From contig CATVXH010000001.1 of assembly GCA_958347955.1 (NCBI GenBank), positions 186,001-250,000 on the forward strand: a stretch of 64,000 nt of DNA, given 5' to 3'. The notes under the pieces were generated by a model that was not told the DNA's origin, made no database searches, and saw only the letters and a program-made list of their open reading frames with translations. This stretch comes from an uncultured Sutterella sp. Lineage in GTDB: Bacteria > Pseudomonadota > Gammaproteobacteria > Burkholderiales > Burkholderiaceae_F. This document shows positions 25,866-35,059 of this stretch, in pieces. The position numbers were made by a program, and so were the translations under genes. Positions within the stretch are counted from its first letter, which is position 1. Every line of letters starts with the position of its first letter.

Positions 25866-26876
25866 ATGACAGAACGTCAGAATGAGCGCCATGAGTGGTT
25901 GGCCACAATAGCCGAACACTACGCATTGGACTTATCAAGTGAAACAGCGGCAAGTTCCGATGCCGGTTTCAGAAGCTACTATAGAGTGAAGACACTTGAC
26001 GGGAAAACATTCATTGTCATGGATGCTCCGCCTGCCCATGAGGATGTAAGGCCTTTTGTTCGTGTGACATCGCTTTTTGAAAAAGCCGCCCTAACAGTTC
26101 CTCATGTTTATGAAAAAAATGAACAGAGGGGATTTCTGCTTCTTGATGATTTGGGGGATCAAACTTATCTGAGCGTGCTCAATGAGGATAACGCCCGTGA
26201 ACTCATGAGCCAAGCGATTGACGCGCTTGTGAAGTGGCAAAGCATTTCCGAGCCTGGAGTGTTGCCGGATTATGACCGCGCATTGTTGTCCCGCGAATTG
26301 TCTCTTTTCCCTGAGTGGTACATTGGCAAACATCGCGGTAAAACACTCGATGAGCGGCAAAGCGCGCTGTTGAAAGTTTGTTTTGAGCGCATACTTCAGA
26401 ACAATTTATCTCAGGCCAAAGTTTTTGTCCATCGCGACTTTATGCCCAGAAATTTAATGGTGATGAAGCAGGCAGGCCCTGGAATTCTTGATTATCAAGA
26501 CGCGGTTTACGGACCAGTTTCCTACGACATCGCATCCCTTTTGCGTGACGCGTTTATCAGCTGGGGTGAAACGTTTGTGATCGATATGACGATTCGCTAT
26601 TGGGAAAAGGCAAGGAAAGCCCATATTCCCGTGCCAGATGATTTTGGGGTGTTTTGGAAGGACGTTGAATGGATGGGGTTGCAGCGTCATCTGAAGGTCG
26701 CCGGTATCTTCGCCCGCCTTTATTATCGCGACGGTAAAACAAAATATTTGTCTGACACGCCGCGGTTTATCAACTACATCCGTCAGACGGCTCATCGCTA
26801 TGATGAACTTAAAGCGTTGCTATATTTGGTCGATCAGATTGAAGACAGCGTGCCTCAATATGGCTATACCTTTTAG
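25866..26876 (+). CDS. amgK: N-acetylmuramate/N-acetylglucosamine kinase
   Basis: A 336-residue aminoglycoside-phosphotransferase-fold kinase. AmgK phosphorylates the anomeric position of recovered MurNAc (and GlcNAc) in the cell-wall recycling route that bypasses de novo synthesis. The catalytic loop VHRDFMPRNLMV (His189, Asp191) and the metal motif ILDYQDAVYGP (Asp209, Asp212) are present, as is DDLGDQTYL in the N-lobe. The APH fold alone could be another small-molecule kinase. The assignment rests on the immediately downstream murU and on the divergent lptD operon, the same arrangement as in Pseudomonas and many Betaproteobacteria. The product feeds UDP-MurNAc synthesis. Confidence 0.9.
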   Translation: MTERQNERHEWLATIAEHYALDLSSETAASSDAGFRSYYRVKTLDGKTFIVMDAPPAHEDVRPFVRVTSLFEKAALTVPHVYEKNEQRGFLLLDDLGDQTYLSVLNEDNARELMSQAIDALVKWQSISEPGVLPDYDRALLSRELSLFPEWYIGKHRGKTLDERQSALLKVCFERILQNNLSQAKVFVHRDFMPRNLMVMKQAGPGILDYQDAVYGPVSYDIASLLRDAFISWGETFVIDMTIRYWEKARKAHIPVPDDFGVFWKDVEWMGLQRHLKVAGIFARLYYRDGKTKYLSDTPRFINYIRQTAHRYDELKALLYLVDQIEDSVPQYGYTF

Positions 26877-26885
26877 GGGACTGTC

Positions 26886-27578
26886 GTGAGGGCGATGATC
26901 TTGGCGGCAGGTCGCGGCAACCGCATGCGGCCTTTGACAGACGCCTTGCCGAAACCATTGCTGAAGGCTGGGCGCAGGCGACTGATTGATTGGTCGGTGG
27001 ATGCGTTGGTGCGTTCCGGGGTGACAGATATTGTGATCAATACCGCGCATTTATCCGACACCTTTGAGCCGATATTGGGAACTCAATATCGCGGGGCTCG
27101 CATCACATATTCCGTAGAGGGAAAAAACTATGACGAGTCGCTCGAGACTTTGGGCGGGATCGCGCGTGCTTTGCCTCTATTAACGGATGGCCATGAACCT
27201 TTTATCGTTGTTGCCGGTGATATTGCCTCAGACTATGACTTCAGACGTTTGACCGAAGGACGAGTTGCGGAGCACATCCGCAACGGATTGATTGACGCGC
27301 ATTTGGTCTTAGTGCCGAACCCGCCTTTTCATCCTGATGGGGATATGGATCTCAAAGACGGCAGGGTGACAAGAATGTCACGTGCTTACACATATTCGAG
27401 CATCGGGCTTTTTTCGCCGAAAATTTTCGCCGATGTCCCCGTTAAATTCGCCAAACTTTTTCCTTGGTTTTATCGCTTTATCGATGAAGGGCGAGTTAGC
27501 GGCGAAATTTTTGACGGTTTCTGGGAAAACGTGGGTACGCCTGAGGCGTTAAAAGCGCTGGCCAATCGTTTTCCATAG
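26886..27578 (+). CDS. murU: N-acetylmuramate alpha-1-phosphate uridylyltransferase
   Basis: A 230-residue nucleotidyltransferase that converts MurNAc-1-phosphate and UTP to UDP-MurNAc, the second step of the AmgK-MurU recycling route. The N-terminus MILAAGRGNRMRPLTDALPKPLL is the nucleotide-binding signature. EGKNYDESLETLGGIARALPLL and VVAGDIASDYDF (metal-binding Asp) follow, and WENVGTPEAL near the end is typical. The start is a GTG at 26886 with AGGGGA six bases upstream, nine bases after the amgK stop, so the pair is co-translated. Small nucleotidyltransferases are hard to tell apart without the neighbour, but the pairing makes MurU the best call. Confidence 0.9.
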   Translation: MRAMILAAGRGNRMRPLTDALPKPLLKAGRRRLIDWSVDALVRSGVTDIVINTAHLSDTFEPILGTQYRGARITYSVEGKNYDESLETLGGIARALPLLTDGHEPFIVVAGDIASDYDFRRLTEGRVAEHIRNGLIDAHLVLVPNPPFHPDGDMDLKDGRVTRMSRAYTYSSIGLFSPKIFADVPVKFAKLFPWFYRFIDEGRVSGEIFDGFWENVGTPEALKALANRFP

Positions 27579-27698
27579 CAGATGATGAGATGCTAAACCT
27601 CTGTTTTGTTGGCCAAACATTGCTCAAAAAATAAGCAAGTTGATTAAAATGGCTTTTAGTGCGCGATTGTGACAGCAATCTTTGCTTGAGAATATTTC

Positions 27699-28685
27699 AT
27701 GAGTTTTAATTTAGGACGGCACCGCATCGACGGACAGTTGTTTTTAGCGCCGATGGCCGGTGTCACTGATGCCGCATTTCGTCGTCTTTGCTGTGAGTTT
27801 GGCGCTGATTACGCTGTCGGTGAAATGTTGGCGAGCGCGCCGCAGTTGAGAAATAATCGTAAGACACTTTCTCGGCTTCGTTTTTTTGAAGCTGAAGAAC
27901 CGCGGGTCGTTCAATTGCTTGGCGCGGATCCTGACGCTTTGGCGGATGCCTTTTATTGGGCTTGTGATTTTGGGGCTCAAGTGGTTGATTTCAACATGGG
28001 CTGTCCGGCAAAAAAAGTTTGTAATGTTGCCTGTGGGTCTGCGCTTATGCGCGATGAGAGACTCGCACGTGAGATTTTCGATAGACTGGGTCGTGTTTCA
28101 GCGGAGTGCTCTGTACCCGTTACAATAAAGTGCCGTACGGGCTGGGATGATACGCATAAAAATGCCGTCGATATAGGCCGATGGGCTGAGCAGGCAGGAT
28201 TTTCGATGCTGACTTTGCATGGAAGAACCCGCGCGGGCGGCTTTGAAAGCGCGGTTGAATACGGCACTATCGCCGAAGCGGTTGGCGCTTTGTCGATTCC
28301 TGTTGTCGCCAACGGTGATATCGTTGACGCCAACCGAGTAAGAGCGGTACTTAACTTCACAAAAGCGCAAGCTGTGATGATCGGGCGGGCCGCGTTGGGG
28401 CGCCCCTGGATCTTTAAGGAAATTAAGGAAGAGCTTCGAAGCGGCAAACCATTCGTGGTTTCCCGGCAAGAGAAGGTCCGCGCAATCCTGACGCATTGGC
28501 ATTGGCACTTTCAAAATTACCCGGAATCAGAGGCGGTGATGACTTTTAGAAAACACCTCCTGTGGTATCTTACCGGGTGGCCGGGTTTTGAGAGTGTGAG
28601 GGGTAGTATATGCCGCGTGACCGACGCCGACGGTCAGCTTGCGCTTTTGAAAGAATACTTCAGTCGTCAAGGCTGGATATCGTAA
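27699..28685 (+). CDS. dusB: tRNA-dihydrouridine synthase B
   Basis: A 328-residue flavoprotein that reduces uridine to dihydrouridine in the tRNA D-loop. It has the TIM-barrel start FLAPMAGVTDAAFRRLC, VVQLLGADP, the active-site NMGCPAKKVCNVACGSALM at about residues 99-117, VTIKCRTGWDD, LTLHGRTRAGGF and the FMN-phosphate region VVANGDI ... GRAALGRPWIF. The immediately following fis gene gives the dusB-fis arrangement known across Gamma- and Betaproteobacteria. The 120-base gap after murU contains no gene. Confidence 0.96.
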   Translation: MSFNLGRHRIDGQLFLAPMAGVTDAAFRRLCCEFGADYAVGEMLASAPQLRNNRKTLSRLRFFEAEEPRVVQLLGADPDALADAFYWACDFGAQVVDFNMGCPAKKVCNVACGSALMRDERLAREIFDRLGRVSAECSVPVTIKCRTGWDDTHKNAVDIGRWAEQAGFSMLTLHGRTRAGGFESAVEYGTIAEAVGALSIPVVANGDIVDANRVRAVLNFTKAQAVMIGRAALGRPWIFKEIKEELRSGKPFVVSRQEKVRAILTHWHWHFQNYPESEAVMTFRKHLLWYLTGWPGFESVRGSICRVTDADGQLALLKEYFSRQGWIS

Positions 28686-28704
28686 AGAATTTGTCTCTCT
28701 TTAA

Positions 28705-29022
28705 GTGTTTGCCGATATGGTTTCCGATACAATCAAAAAAGAAGTAATAGCCGAAAATCCAATGATGATGAAACCCACGTCTTTGGAACAGGACGAATCG
28801 TTGGAGGCGGCTGTAATTCGTAATTTACAAGCGTATTTTGAGGCGCTCGATGGAATGCGCCCTAAACATGAACTCTATCCGTTGGTGATTCAGGCGGTGG
28901 AAAAGCCTCTGCTTGAATTCACTTTAAAGCGAACCGGTCACAATAAATGTGCCGCCGCTCAGCTTCTTGGCATCAACAGAAACACTTTGCACAAGAAGTT
29001 GCAGTTTTATAAGCTCGCTTAA
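28705..29022 (+). CDS. fis: Fis-family nucleoid-associated protein
   Basis: Up to 105 residues from the GTG at 28705; the ATG at 28717 (MVSDTIKKEV) gives 101 and is equally plausible. The C-terminal half holds the Fis helix-turn-helix: LEFTLKRTGHNKCAAAQLLGINRNTLHKKLQFYKL. The N-terminal half forms the dimerisation helices. Fis bends DNA and tunes transcription of stable RNA, recombination and replication. It lies 19 bases after dusB and 64 before purH, the standard betaproteobacterial dusB-fis-purH order. E. coli Fis is 98 residues, so the size is normal. Confidence 0.93.
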   Translation: MFADMVSDTIKKEVIAENPMMMKPTSLEQDESLEAAVIRNLQAYFEALDGMRPKHELYPLVIQAVEKPLLEFTLKRTGHNKCAAAQLLGINRNTLHKKLQFYKLA

Positions 29023-29086
29023 CCGGGCTTGATGGAAAAGCATTTTGTTTTTTATTTTTTCAATTTAATTTTTGAGGACTTTAACT

Positions 29087-30640
29087 ATGCGTAAACAAGC
29101 ATTGTTGAGCGTGTCTGATAAGACCGGAGTGGTGGAATTTGCTCGCGAACTTGCCGCTTTGGGTTATCACTTGCTCTCGACGGGCGGCACGGCGAAACTG
29201 ATCGCTCAGGCTGGAATTGACGTACAGGAAGTGGCTGATTACACGGGCTTTCCTGAAATGCTTGACGGTCGCGTCAAAACGCTTAACCCGAAGATCCACG
29301 CAGGCATCTTGGCTCGTCGTCCGGACCCCGCTCACATGAAGGCGTTGGCCGATCACGGCATTGATCCTATCGATATCATCGTGGTCAATCTCTATCCCTT
29401 CGAAGCGACGGTGGCCAAGCCCGATTGCACGTTCGAGGACGCCATTGAAAATATTGATATCGGCGGTCCGACAATGATTCGTGCGGCGGCGAAAAATCAT
29501 GAAAGCGTGGCTGTGGTGGTTGATCCGGCCGACTATGACTCTGTGTTGGCCGAGTTGAAAGAAAAGGGCGAGGTGAGCGCGCAAACCCGTCTTCGTTTGG
29601 CCAAGAAGGTGTTCTGTCACACCGCCCGTTATGATGCGATGATCTCTAACTATCTCACCGCTTTGGATGCGGAGGGCAAAAAGCAAGACTTCCCGGACAG
29701 CTTCACGCGCCAATTTGTGAAAGTTCAGGATATGCGCTATGGCGAAAATCCCCACCAAAAAGCTGCCTTTTATCGTGAAGTGCGCGTTGGCAAGGGACAA
29801 TTGGCCAGCTACAAGCAGTTGCACGGCAAGGCTTTGTCATACAACAATATTGCCGACAGCGATGCGGCTTGGGAAGCTGTGCGTCAGTTCGCAGAACCGG
29901 CCTGTGTGATTATTAAACACGCCAACCCCTGCGGCGTGGCAGTGGGTGCAGACAGCGCCGAAGCTTACGCGAAGGCCTTTAAGACCGATTCCAAGAGCGC
30001 CTTTGGCGGCATTCTCGCCTTTAACACGGTTGTGACCGGCGCTTGCGCTGAAATGATTTCCAAACAATTTGCCGAAGTCATTATGGCGCCCGCCTTTGAT
30101 GCGCAAGCACTTGCCATTTTGGAGAAAAAGCCGAACCTTCGATTGCTCACGATTGAACCGGGCAATGATCACAACGACTTTGAATTTAAACGTGTGGGCG
30201 GCGGCCTTTTGGTGCAAACACCCGACTTGCAGATTGTCTCTGAAGAGGCTTTGCGCGTGGTGACGAAAACACAGCCTACCGCGCAACAGCTCAAGGACAT
30301 GCTTTTTGCCTGGCGCGTGGCGAAGTTCGTTAAATCCAACACGATCGTTTTTGCCAAGGATGGTATGACGATGGGAGTGGGAGCCGGTCAAATGAGCCGT
30401 GTGGATTCCGCTCGCATTGCGTCGATTAAGGCTGAAGAGGCCGGGTTGAGCTTAAAAGACACGGCGGTTGCCAGTGACGCATTCTTCCCCTTCAGAGACG
30501 GTTTGGACGTGGTGGTTGACGCGGGCGCAAGCTGCGTCATTCAACCGGGCGGCTCGATTCGGGATGAAGAAGTGATTGCGGCTGCCGATGAGCGAGGTGT
30601 CGTAATGGTCTTCACCGGTGAACGGCATTTCCGCCACTAA
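29087..30640 (+). CDS. purH: Bifunctional AICAR formyltransferase/IMP cyclohydrolase
   Basis: A 517-residue enzyme that catalyses the last two steps of purine synthesis, formylating AICAR and closing the ring to IMP. The ATG at 29087 is used because GAGGA stands about ten bases before it; a TTG at 29072 lies upstream of that site. The N-terminal cyclohydrolase domain (about 1-195) starts RKQALLSVSDKTGVVEFA and includes STGGTAKLI and GRVKTLNPKIHAGIL. The formyltransferase domain shows RYGENPHQKAAFY, KHANPCGVA and the DAFFPFRDGLD and IQPGGSIRDEEVI motifs. It is closed by a terminator at 30684. Confidence 0.97.
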   Translation: MRKQALLSVSDKTGVVEFARELAALGYHLLSTGGTAKLIAQAGIDVQEVADYTGFPEMLDGRVKTLNPKIHAGILARRPDPAHMKALADHGIDPIDIIVVNLYPFEATVAKPDCTFEDAIENIDIGGPTMIRAAAKNHESVAVVVDPADYDSVLAELKEKGEVSAQTRLRLAKKVFCHTARYDAMISNYLTALDAEGKKQDFPDSFTRQFVKVQDMRYGENPHQKAAFYREVRVGKGQLASYKQLHGKALSYNNIADSDAAWEAVRQFAEPACVIIKHANPCGVAVGADSAEAYAKAFKTDSKSAFGGILAFNTVVTGACAEMISKQFAEVIMAPAFDAQALAILEKKPNLRLLTIEPGNDHNDFEFKRVGGGLLVQTPDLQIVSEEALRVVTKTQPTAQQLKDMLFAWRVAKFVKSNTIVFAKDGMTMGVGAGQMSRVDSARIASIKAEEAGLSLKDTAVASDAFFPFRDGLDVVVDAGASCVIQPGGSIRDEEVIAAADERGVVMVFTGERHFRH

Positions 30641-30683
30641 CCTTTAGAGTTGGTTGCGGTCAAACGTAACCAATCGAAAAAAT

Positions 30684-30720
30684 AGGCGTCTATCGTTTAG
30701 ATTGACGCCTGTTTTGCTTT
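30684..30720 (+). terminator. Rho-independent terminator of purH
   Basis: AGGCGTC pairs with GACGCCT (30704-30710) around a 13-base loop and is followed by GTTTTGCTTT, 44 bases after the purH stop. Confidence 0.7.
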
Positions 30721-30774
30721 AAAATCAAGACACTTGACTTGATTTTTAGTGATACCCGTTTTAAGGGATTAAGC

Positions 30775-32061
30775 ATGCAGATTAACCGTCGAAAGTTGCT
30801 TGCTGCCGGAGCCGGCTTGGCCTCCGGGCTGAGTTTGCCCGCGTGGGCTCAACTTCGCATTGAGATTACGGGGGTGGGTGCCAATCAAATGCCGATTGCC
30901 ATCCCCCAATTTCAGGGAACCAATAACGCACCGTTGGACTTGTCAGCGGTTGTCACCGCTGACCTCGAACGAAGCGGGGCGTTTCGCGCGCTCAAAGTAA
31001 TGGGAGAATTGCCCGCGGAAGACATGCAAAATCCGCGTGCGCAATTTTGGCGCACGATGGGTGCGACAGCTTTGGTGATGGGAGCTATCGAAAAGTTAGC
31101 CGATACTCGCTATGCAATCACCTACAAGCTTTTTGGCACGACTGAGAACAAAGTTATTGATGAGAAACAGTTTGTGGTGAGCGCGGGTGATTTGCGCCTG
31201 ACGGCGCACCGCATTGCCGACGCTGTTTATGAACGACTCACTGGCGAGACGGGTATTTTTGCATCACGCCTGGCTTATGTGTTGCAACGAGGCCCTTCAT
31301 CTTACGAGTTGGTGGTCAGCGACAGCGACGGAGAAAATCCGCAAGTCGCGCTTCAAAGCAATCAGTCAATCATTTCGCCCATGTGGTCGCCAAACGGACT
31401 GTTGCTGACATATGTTTCCTTTGAAGCCTCCAAGCCCGTCATTTATCTGCATGATGTGCGCTCCGGAGAGCGTCGTCTCATCGCAAGCTTCAAGGGCAAC
31501 AATTCCGCCCCGGCCTTTAGCCCGGATGGCAACACGATGGCGGTGGCTCTGTCGATGGGAGGAGGCACGCATATTTACCTGATGAGCACAAATGGCACCA
31601 ATGTCAGACGATTCACGCGCAGTCAGGGCATTGATACAGAACCGGTCTTTAGTCCCGACGGTCAGTACGTTTATTTCACTTCCGATCGGGGCGGTTCTCC
31701 TCAGATTTATCGCCAGCCTGTGGCGGGCGGCGCGGCTGAACGAGTCACTTACAGCACGGAATACGCGATTAGCCCGGCGATCAGTCCCAAGGGCGATAAG
31801 CTTGCCTTTATTTCGCGTTTTAACGGCGCTTTCCGCGTGACGCTTCTTGATTTGATGACAGGCATGCAACTTGTGCTTACCGACACTATGCGTGATGAGT
31901 CGCCGACATTTGCGCCCAATGGAAAGATTTTGGTTTACGCGACAGAAGAAGCCGGTCGCGGAGTTTTAGCTACAGTGAGTCTTGACGGTCGTGTCAGGAC
32001 GCGTTTGACGGGTCAACAAGGGGATATCCGAGAGCCTTCTTGGGGGCCGCTTTTGCAATAG
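30775..32061 (+). CDS. tolB: Tol-Pal system protein TolB
   Basis: About 428 residues. The ATG at 30775 has AAGGG eight bases upstream, so the longer frame from 30739 is not used. TolB is the periplasmic propeller that links the TolQRA motor to Pal during envelope constriction. The N-terminal domain (about 25-165, RIEITGVGANQMPIAIPQF) is followed by six WD40-like blades with repeats such as SPMWSPNG, SAPAFSPDGNTMAVALS, TEPVFSPDGQYVYFTSDRGG and SPAISPKGDKLAFIS. The signal peptide contains NRRKLLAAGAG, a twin-arginine pattern, so export may be through Tat. tolQRA are not in the window; pal and cpoB follow directly. Confidence 0.96.
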   Translation: MQINRRKLLAAGAGLASGLSLPAWAQLRIEITGVGANQMPIAIPQFQGTNNAPLDLSAVVTADLERSGAFRALKVMGELPAEDMQNPRAQFWRTMGATALVMGAIEKLADTRYAITYKLFGTTENKVIDEKQFVVSAGDLRLTAHRIADAVYERLTGETGIFASRLAYVLQRGPSSYELVVSDSDGENPQVALQSNQSIISPMWSPNGLLLTYVSFEASKPVIYLHDVRSGERRLIASFKGNNSAPAFSPDGNTMAVALSMGGGTHIYLMSTNGTNVRRFTRSQGIDTEPVFSPDGQYVYFTSDRGGSPQIYRQPVAGGAAERVTYSTEYAISPAISPKGDKLAFISRFNGAFRVTLLDLMTGMQLVLTDTMRDESPTFAPNGKILVYATEEAGRGVLATVSLDGRVRTRLTGQQGDIREPSWGPLLQ

Positions 32062-32088
32062 TTACGTAAAAATTTGATGGAGTTTTAA

Positions 32089-32562
32089 ATGCAATTGAAA
32101 AGCAAAATTTTATTGGTCAGTTTAGGTTTGGCGGGCGCCCTTTTGACAGGCTGCTCTTCGGTGGATTTAAACCCGAACGGCCCGGACCAGTATGCCGGTG
32201 ACCCGTTCACAAATCCCAATTCTCCTTTGAGTCAGCAAAGTATTTACTTTGCGTTTGACAGCTATACCGTGCCCGCTGAATCACAGGCAATGATTGAAGC
32301 CCATGCCCAATATCTTGCCACGCATCCGAGCGCCACTGTCGTGCTTGAAGGCAACACCGATGAGCGCGGCGGCCGCGAATATAACTTGGCTTTGGGCCAA
32401 AAGAGAAGTGACAGCGTGGAAAACCGCCTGCAACTTTTGGGTGTGCCCGCTGATCGTATGGAAAGTGTGAGTTTTGGTAAAGAACGTCCCCGCGCTGTGG
32501 GTCACGATGAGGAGTCTTACCAACAAAACCGTCGTGTGGATATCATCTATCGTACAAAATAA
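32089..32562 (+). CDS. pal: Peptidoglycan-associated lipoprotein Pal
   Basis: A 157-residue outer-membrane lipoprotein. The signal peptide ends in the lipobox LLTGC, making Cys22 the lipidated residue, and the following SSVDL favours outer-membrane sorting. The OmpA-like peptidoglycan-binding domain (about 50-157) carries SIYFAFDSYTVP, EGNTDERGGREYNLALGQKR with the diaminopimelate-binding Asp and Arg, and the QNRRVDI end. Pal tethers the outer membrane to peptidoglycan and is recycled by TolB. It lies 27 bases after tolB with a GGAG ribosome site, and a hairpin separates it from cpoB. Confidence 0.96.
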   Translation: MQLKSKILLVSLGLAGALLTGCSSVDLNPNGPDQYAGDPFTNPNSPLSQQSIYFAFDSYTVPAESQAMIEAHAQYLATHPSATVVLEGNTDERGGREYNLALGQKRSDSVENRLQLLGVPADRMESVSFGKERPRAVGHDEESYQQNRRVDIIYRTK

Positions 32563-32575
32563 TACGATAAGTTGA

Positions 32576-32595
32576 GCGCCCGCAGTTGCGGGCGC
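32576..32595 (+). other. GC-rich intercistronic hairpin between pal and cpoB
   Basis: GCGCCCGC pairs perfectly with GCGGGCGC around AGTT, 14 bases after the pal stop. The following AAAACATTAAAAAAC is A-rich, not T-rich, so it is not a plus-strand terminator. It more likely protects the abundant pal message or sets the pal:cpoB ratio. Confidence 0.5.
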
Positions 32596-32637
32596 AAAAC
32601 ATTAAAAAACAGACTAGTACAACACGAAAAGGACACT

Positions 32638-33318
32638 ATGCGTTATACGTTATTGGCAATGATGATGCTGGCTGTGGCGGCGCAAACAACGACAGCCTGG
32701 GCTTTTGCCGATGATGAGGCAAGAACCGCCATTTTGGAATTGCGCGAGCAACTGAAAGCCAGTCAACGCGCACAAGTGGATTTGATGGGGCAGGTTGAGG
32801 CGCTTCGTTCTGAGAATCAGCGCATGATCGGCCAGATGCAGGAATTGACCCGAAAGGTTGAAACGCTGGATAAGCGTTTGGTGGAAGTGGAACCTGCACA
32901 GGTGGAATTGAATGGTCGTCTGATTACGGTCAAGCCCGCTGAGAGACGTGAGTTTGAAAAGGCAGTGGAGCTTTTCCGCAATCGGGATTTTTCAAATTGC
33001 CTCAAAGCCCTTAATACGTTTAAAAAGAATTGGCCGAAATCGGCTTATACAGCTGATGCCGACTACTGGAGGGCCAGTTCCTATTATGCGTTAAATAACT
33101 TTAAGAGCACGATCACGGTGACTAATAATTTGTATCGTGTCTATCCAAAGTCACCCAAGGCACCGGAAGCGTTGCTGTTGAAAGCTTCCGCTGAATTGAG
33201 TGAAGGAATGATTGATGAGGCAACCAATAGCCTCAATACCCTGATCAAGCGCTATCCGAAATCCGACTCTGCGAAAACGGCTAAAGAACGTTTGCAGCAG
33301 ATTAAGAAACTCGGTTGA
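32638..33318 (+). CDS. cpoB: Cell division coordinator CpoB (YbgF)
   Basis: About 226 residues from the ATG at 32638 (MRYTLLAMMMLAVAAQTTT), which has AAAAGGA upstream; the longer frame from 32572 would begin inside the hairpin. A signal peptide ends near TAWA. A coiled coil follows (about 30-85, ILELREQLKASQRAQVDLMGQVEALRSENQRM), and a C-terminal TPR domain (about 110-225: SAYTADADYWRASSYYALNNF, PEALLLKASAELSEGMIDEA). In E. coli CpoB trimerises and couples PBP1B activity to Tol during division. It is the last gene of tolB-pal-cpoB, the usual position. Confidence 0.93.
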   Translation: MRYTLLAMMMLAVAAQTTTAWAFADDEARTAILELREQLKASQRAQVDLMGQVEALRSENQRMIGQMQELTRKVETLDKRLVEVEPAQVELNGRLITVKPAERREFEKAVELFRNRDFSNCLKALNTFKKNWPKSAYTADADYWRASSYYALNNFKSTITVTNNLYRVYPKSPKAPEALLLKASAELSEGMIDEATNSLNTLIKRYPKSDSAKTAKERLQQIKKLG

Positions 33319-33388
33319 TCGTTCGAAGTTAAAATAATTTTTTCCCTTTGAGGAATCATCCTCGTACTTGTACAGAGATACTTTGAAA

Positions 33389-35008
33389 ATGACTTGCTCT
33401 CGCTGCGGACTGGATATCCTTCGTGATCCGCTTCAAAATCACGGCTCGGCTTTTACTGAAGAACAAAGAGATCAAATGGGAGTGAGAGGGCTACTGCCCG
33501 CTCGCGTGGAAACACTGGAAGAACAGGCCAAGCGTGCCGTCGCTTTCATGCGCACTTTCCCTTTGCCCATTCAGCGTTACTTCTATTTGGATGCATTGCA
33601 CAACACTAATGAAACGCTGTTTTTCAAGGTGGTGTGTGACAACATTGAAGAAGTGATGCCTATCATCTACACGCCGACAGTCGGCGAGGCCTGTCAGAAG
33701 TTCAGCCATAATTTCCTGCAATCCAGAGGACTTTTCCTTTCCATTAAGGATAAAGGACAAATCTTTAAGATCATGGAAAATGTGCAACGCGATGATGTCG
33801 AGGTGATTGTGGTCACCGACGGTCAGCGTATTTTGGGGTTGGGGGATCAAGGTGTCAATGGTATGGGAATTCCCGTGGGCAAGCTTGCCCTTTATACGGC
33901 CTGTGCTGGTGTGGCTCCCGAAAAGACCCTGCCGGTTATCATCGATGTCGGCACGAACAATCCGAGTTATTTGGCGGATCCGCTCTATATGGGGTTGCGT
34001 CAAGAACGCGTCTGCGGTGCCGCATACGATGAGCTGATTGATGAGTTTATGGTGGCGGCGCGTAAGCGTTGGCCCAACGTGCTTATCCAATTTGAAGACT
34101 TTGGTAACGCTAATGCTTTCCGCTTACTGGCTCGTTGGAAAGATAAGAGTTTGTGTTTTAACGATGACATTCAAGGCACCGCCTGCGTGGCTTTGACTGG
34201 TTTTTATTCCGCTTTGCGCGTGACAGGCGGCAAACTGGCCGATCAACGTGTGCTTTTCTTGGGCGCGGGTGAAGCGGCCACCGGTATTGCCAATCTGATT
34301 GCTGAGGCGATCGCCGATGAGGAACATATCTCAATTGAAGAGGCGCGCACGCGTTGTTACCTCTTTGACTCCAAGGGATTGGTGACCGCGCAAAGAACGG
34401 ACCTGTCCGCTCATAAGCGTCAGTTTGCCCATGAGGCAGAGCCAGCTGATAGTTTCCTGCAGGCTATTCAACAATTGCGACCGACCGCTATTGTCGGTGT
34501 AGCCGCTCAACAAAACGCCTTTAATTCTATGGTGATTGGAGAAATGAGCGCCATCAATGAGCGCCCGATCGTGTTTGCCCTCTCAAATCCGACCTCAAAA
34601 GCAGAGTGCACGGCTGAAATGGCATATCAATTCTCCGATGGCCGCGCGTTGTTTGCCTCTGGTTCCCCCTTTGATGAGGTTAACTACAAGGGGCAAACAT
34701 TCGTTCCGCGCCAGGGCAATAACTCCTATGTGTTTCCGGCTTTAGGTCGTGCCGTCACTTTTGTGAAGGCTAAGACCATGACCACCGGAATGTTCCTGGC
34801 GGCAGCTCGCAAGCTCGCTGAGTTGGTTAGCGAAGAAGATCTTGCCCGGGGCAGTCTCTATCCTTCCCTCAATGACATCCGCCCGATTTCTGAAGAAATC
34901 GCGGTGGCGGTGGCCCAGTATGCTTACGACAAGGGATTGGCATGTACGGAACGCCCTGAAGATTTGAAGGCATCGATGAAGGCCAGTATGTACACGCCCT
35001 CCTATTAA
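33389..35008 (+). CDS. maeA: NAD(P)-dependent malic enzyme (large, SfcA/MaeA type)
   Basis: About 539 residues from the ATG at 33389 (MTCSRCGLDILRDPLQNHG); a TTG at 33368 would add seven residues. It oxidatively decarboxylates malate to pyruvate and CO2. It belongs to the large-subunit group like E. coli MaeA: GSAFTEEQRDQMGVRGLLPARVETLEEQ, YTPTVGEACQKFS (catalytic Tyr), VVTDGQRILGLGDQGVNGMGIPVGK, QFEDFGNANAFRLL, FNDDIQGTA (metal and substrate) and the Rossmann FLGAGEAATGIANLI. NAD versus NADP preference cannot be fixed by eye. Together with Dcu uptake it suggests use of C4 acids as a carbon source. A terminator follows at 35032. Confidence 0.94.
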   Translation: MTCSRCGLDILRDPLQNHGSAFTEEQRDQMGVRGLLPARVETLEEQAKRAVAFMRTFPLPIQRYFYLDALHNTNETLFFKVVCDNIEEVMPIIYTPTVGEACQKFSHNFLQSRGLFLSIKDKGQIFKIMENVQRDDVEVIVVTDGQRILGLGDQGVNGMGIPVGKLALYTACAGVAPEKTLPVIIDVGTNNPSYLADPLYMGLRQERVCGAAYDELIDEFMVAARKRWPNVLIQFEDFGNANAFRLLARWKDKSLCFNDDIQGTACVALTGFYSALRVTGGKLADQRVLFLGAGEAATGIANLIAEAIADEEHISIEEARTRCYLFDSKGLVTAQRTDLSAHKRQFAHEAEPADSFLQAIQQLRPTAIVGVAAQQNAFNSMVIGEMSAINERPIVFALSNPTSKAECTAEMAYQFSDGRALFASGSPFDEVNYKGQTFVPRQGNNSYVFPALGRAVTFVKAKTMTTGMFLAAARKLAELVSEEDLARGSLYPSLNDIRPISEEIAVAVAQYAYDKGLACTERPEDLKASMKASMYTPSY

Positions 35009-35031
35009 TCTTTTTTTGAGGGTTTAAAAAA

Positions 35032-35059
35032 GGGCGGAGAGTGTCTCCGCCCGTATTTT
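35032..35059 (+). terminator. Rho-independent terminator of maeA
   Basis: GGGCGGAGA pairs perfectly with TCTCCGCCC around GTG, followed by GTATTTTG. The longest scpA frame would start in its loop (35041), so this hairpin also bears on which scpA start is real. Confidence 0.75.
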
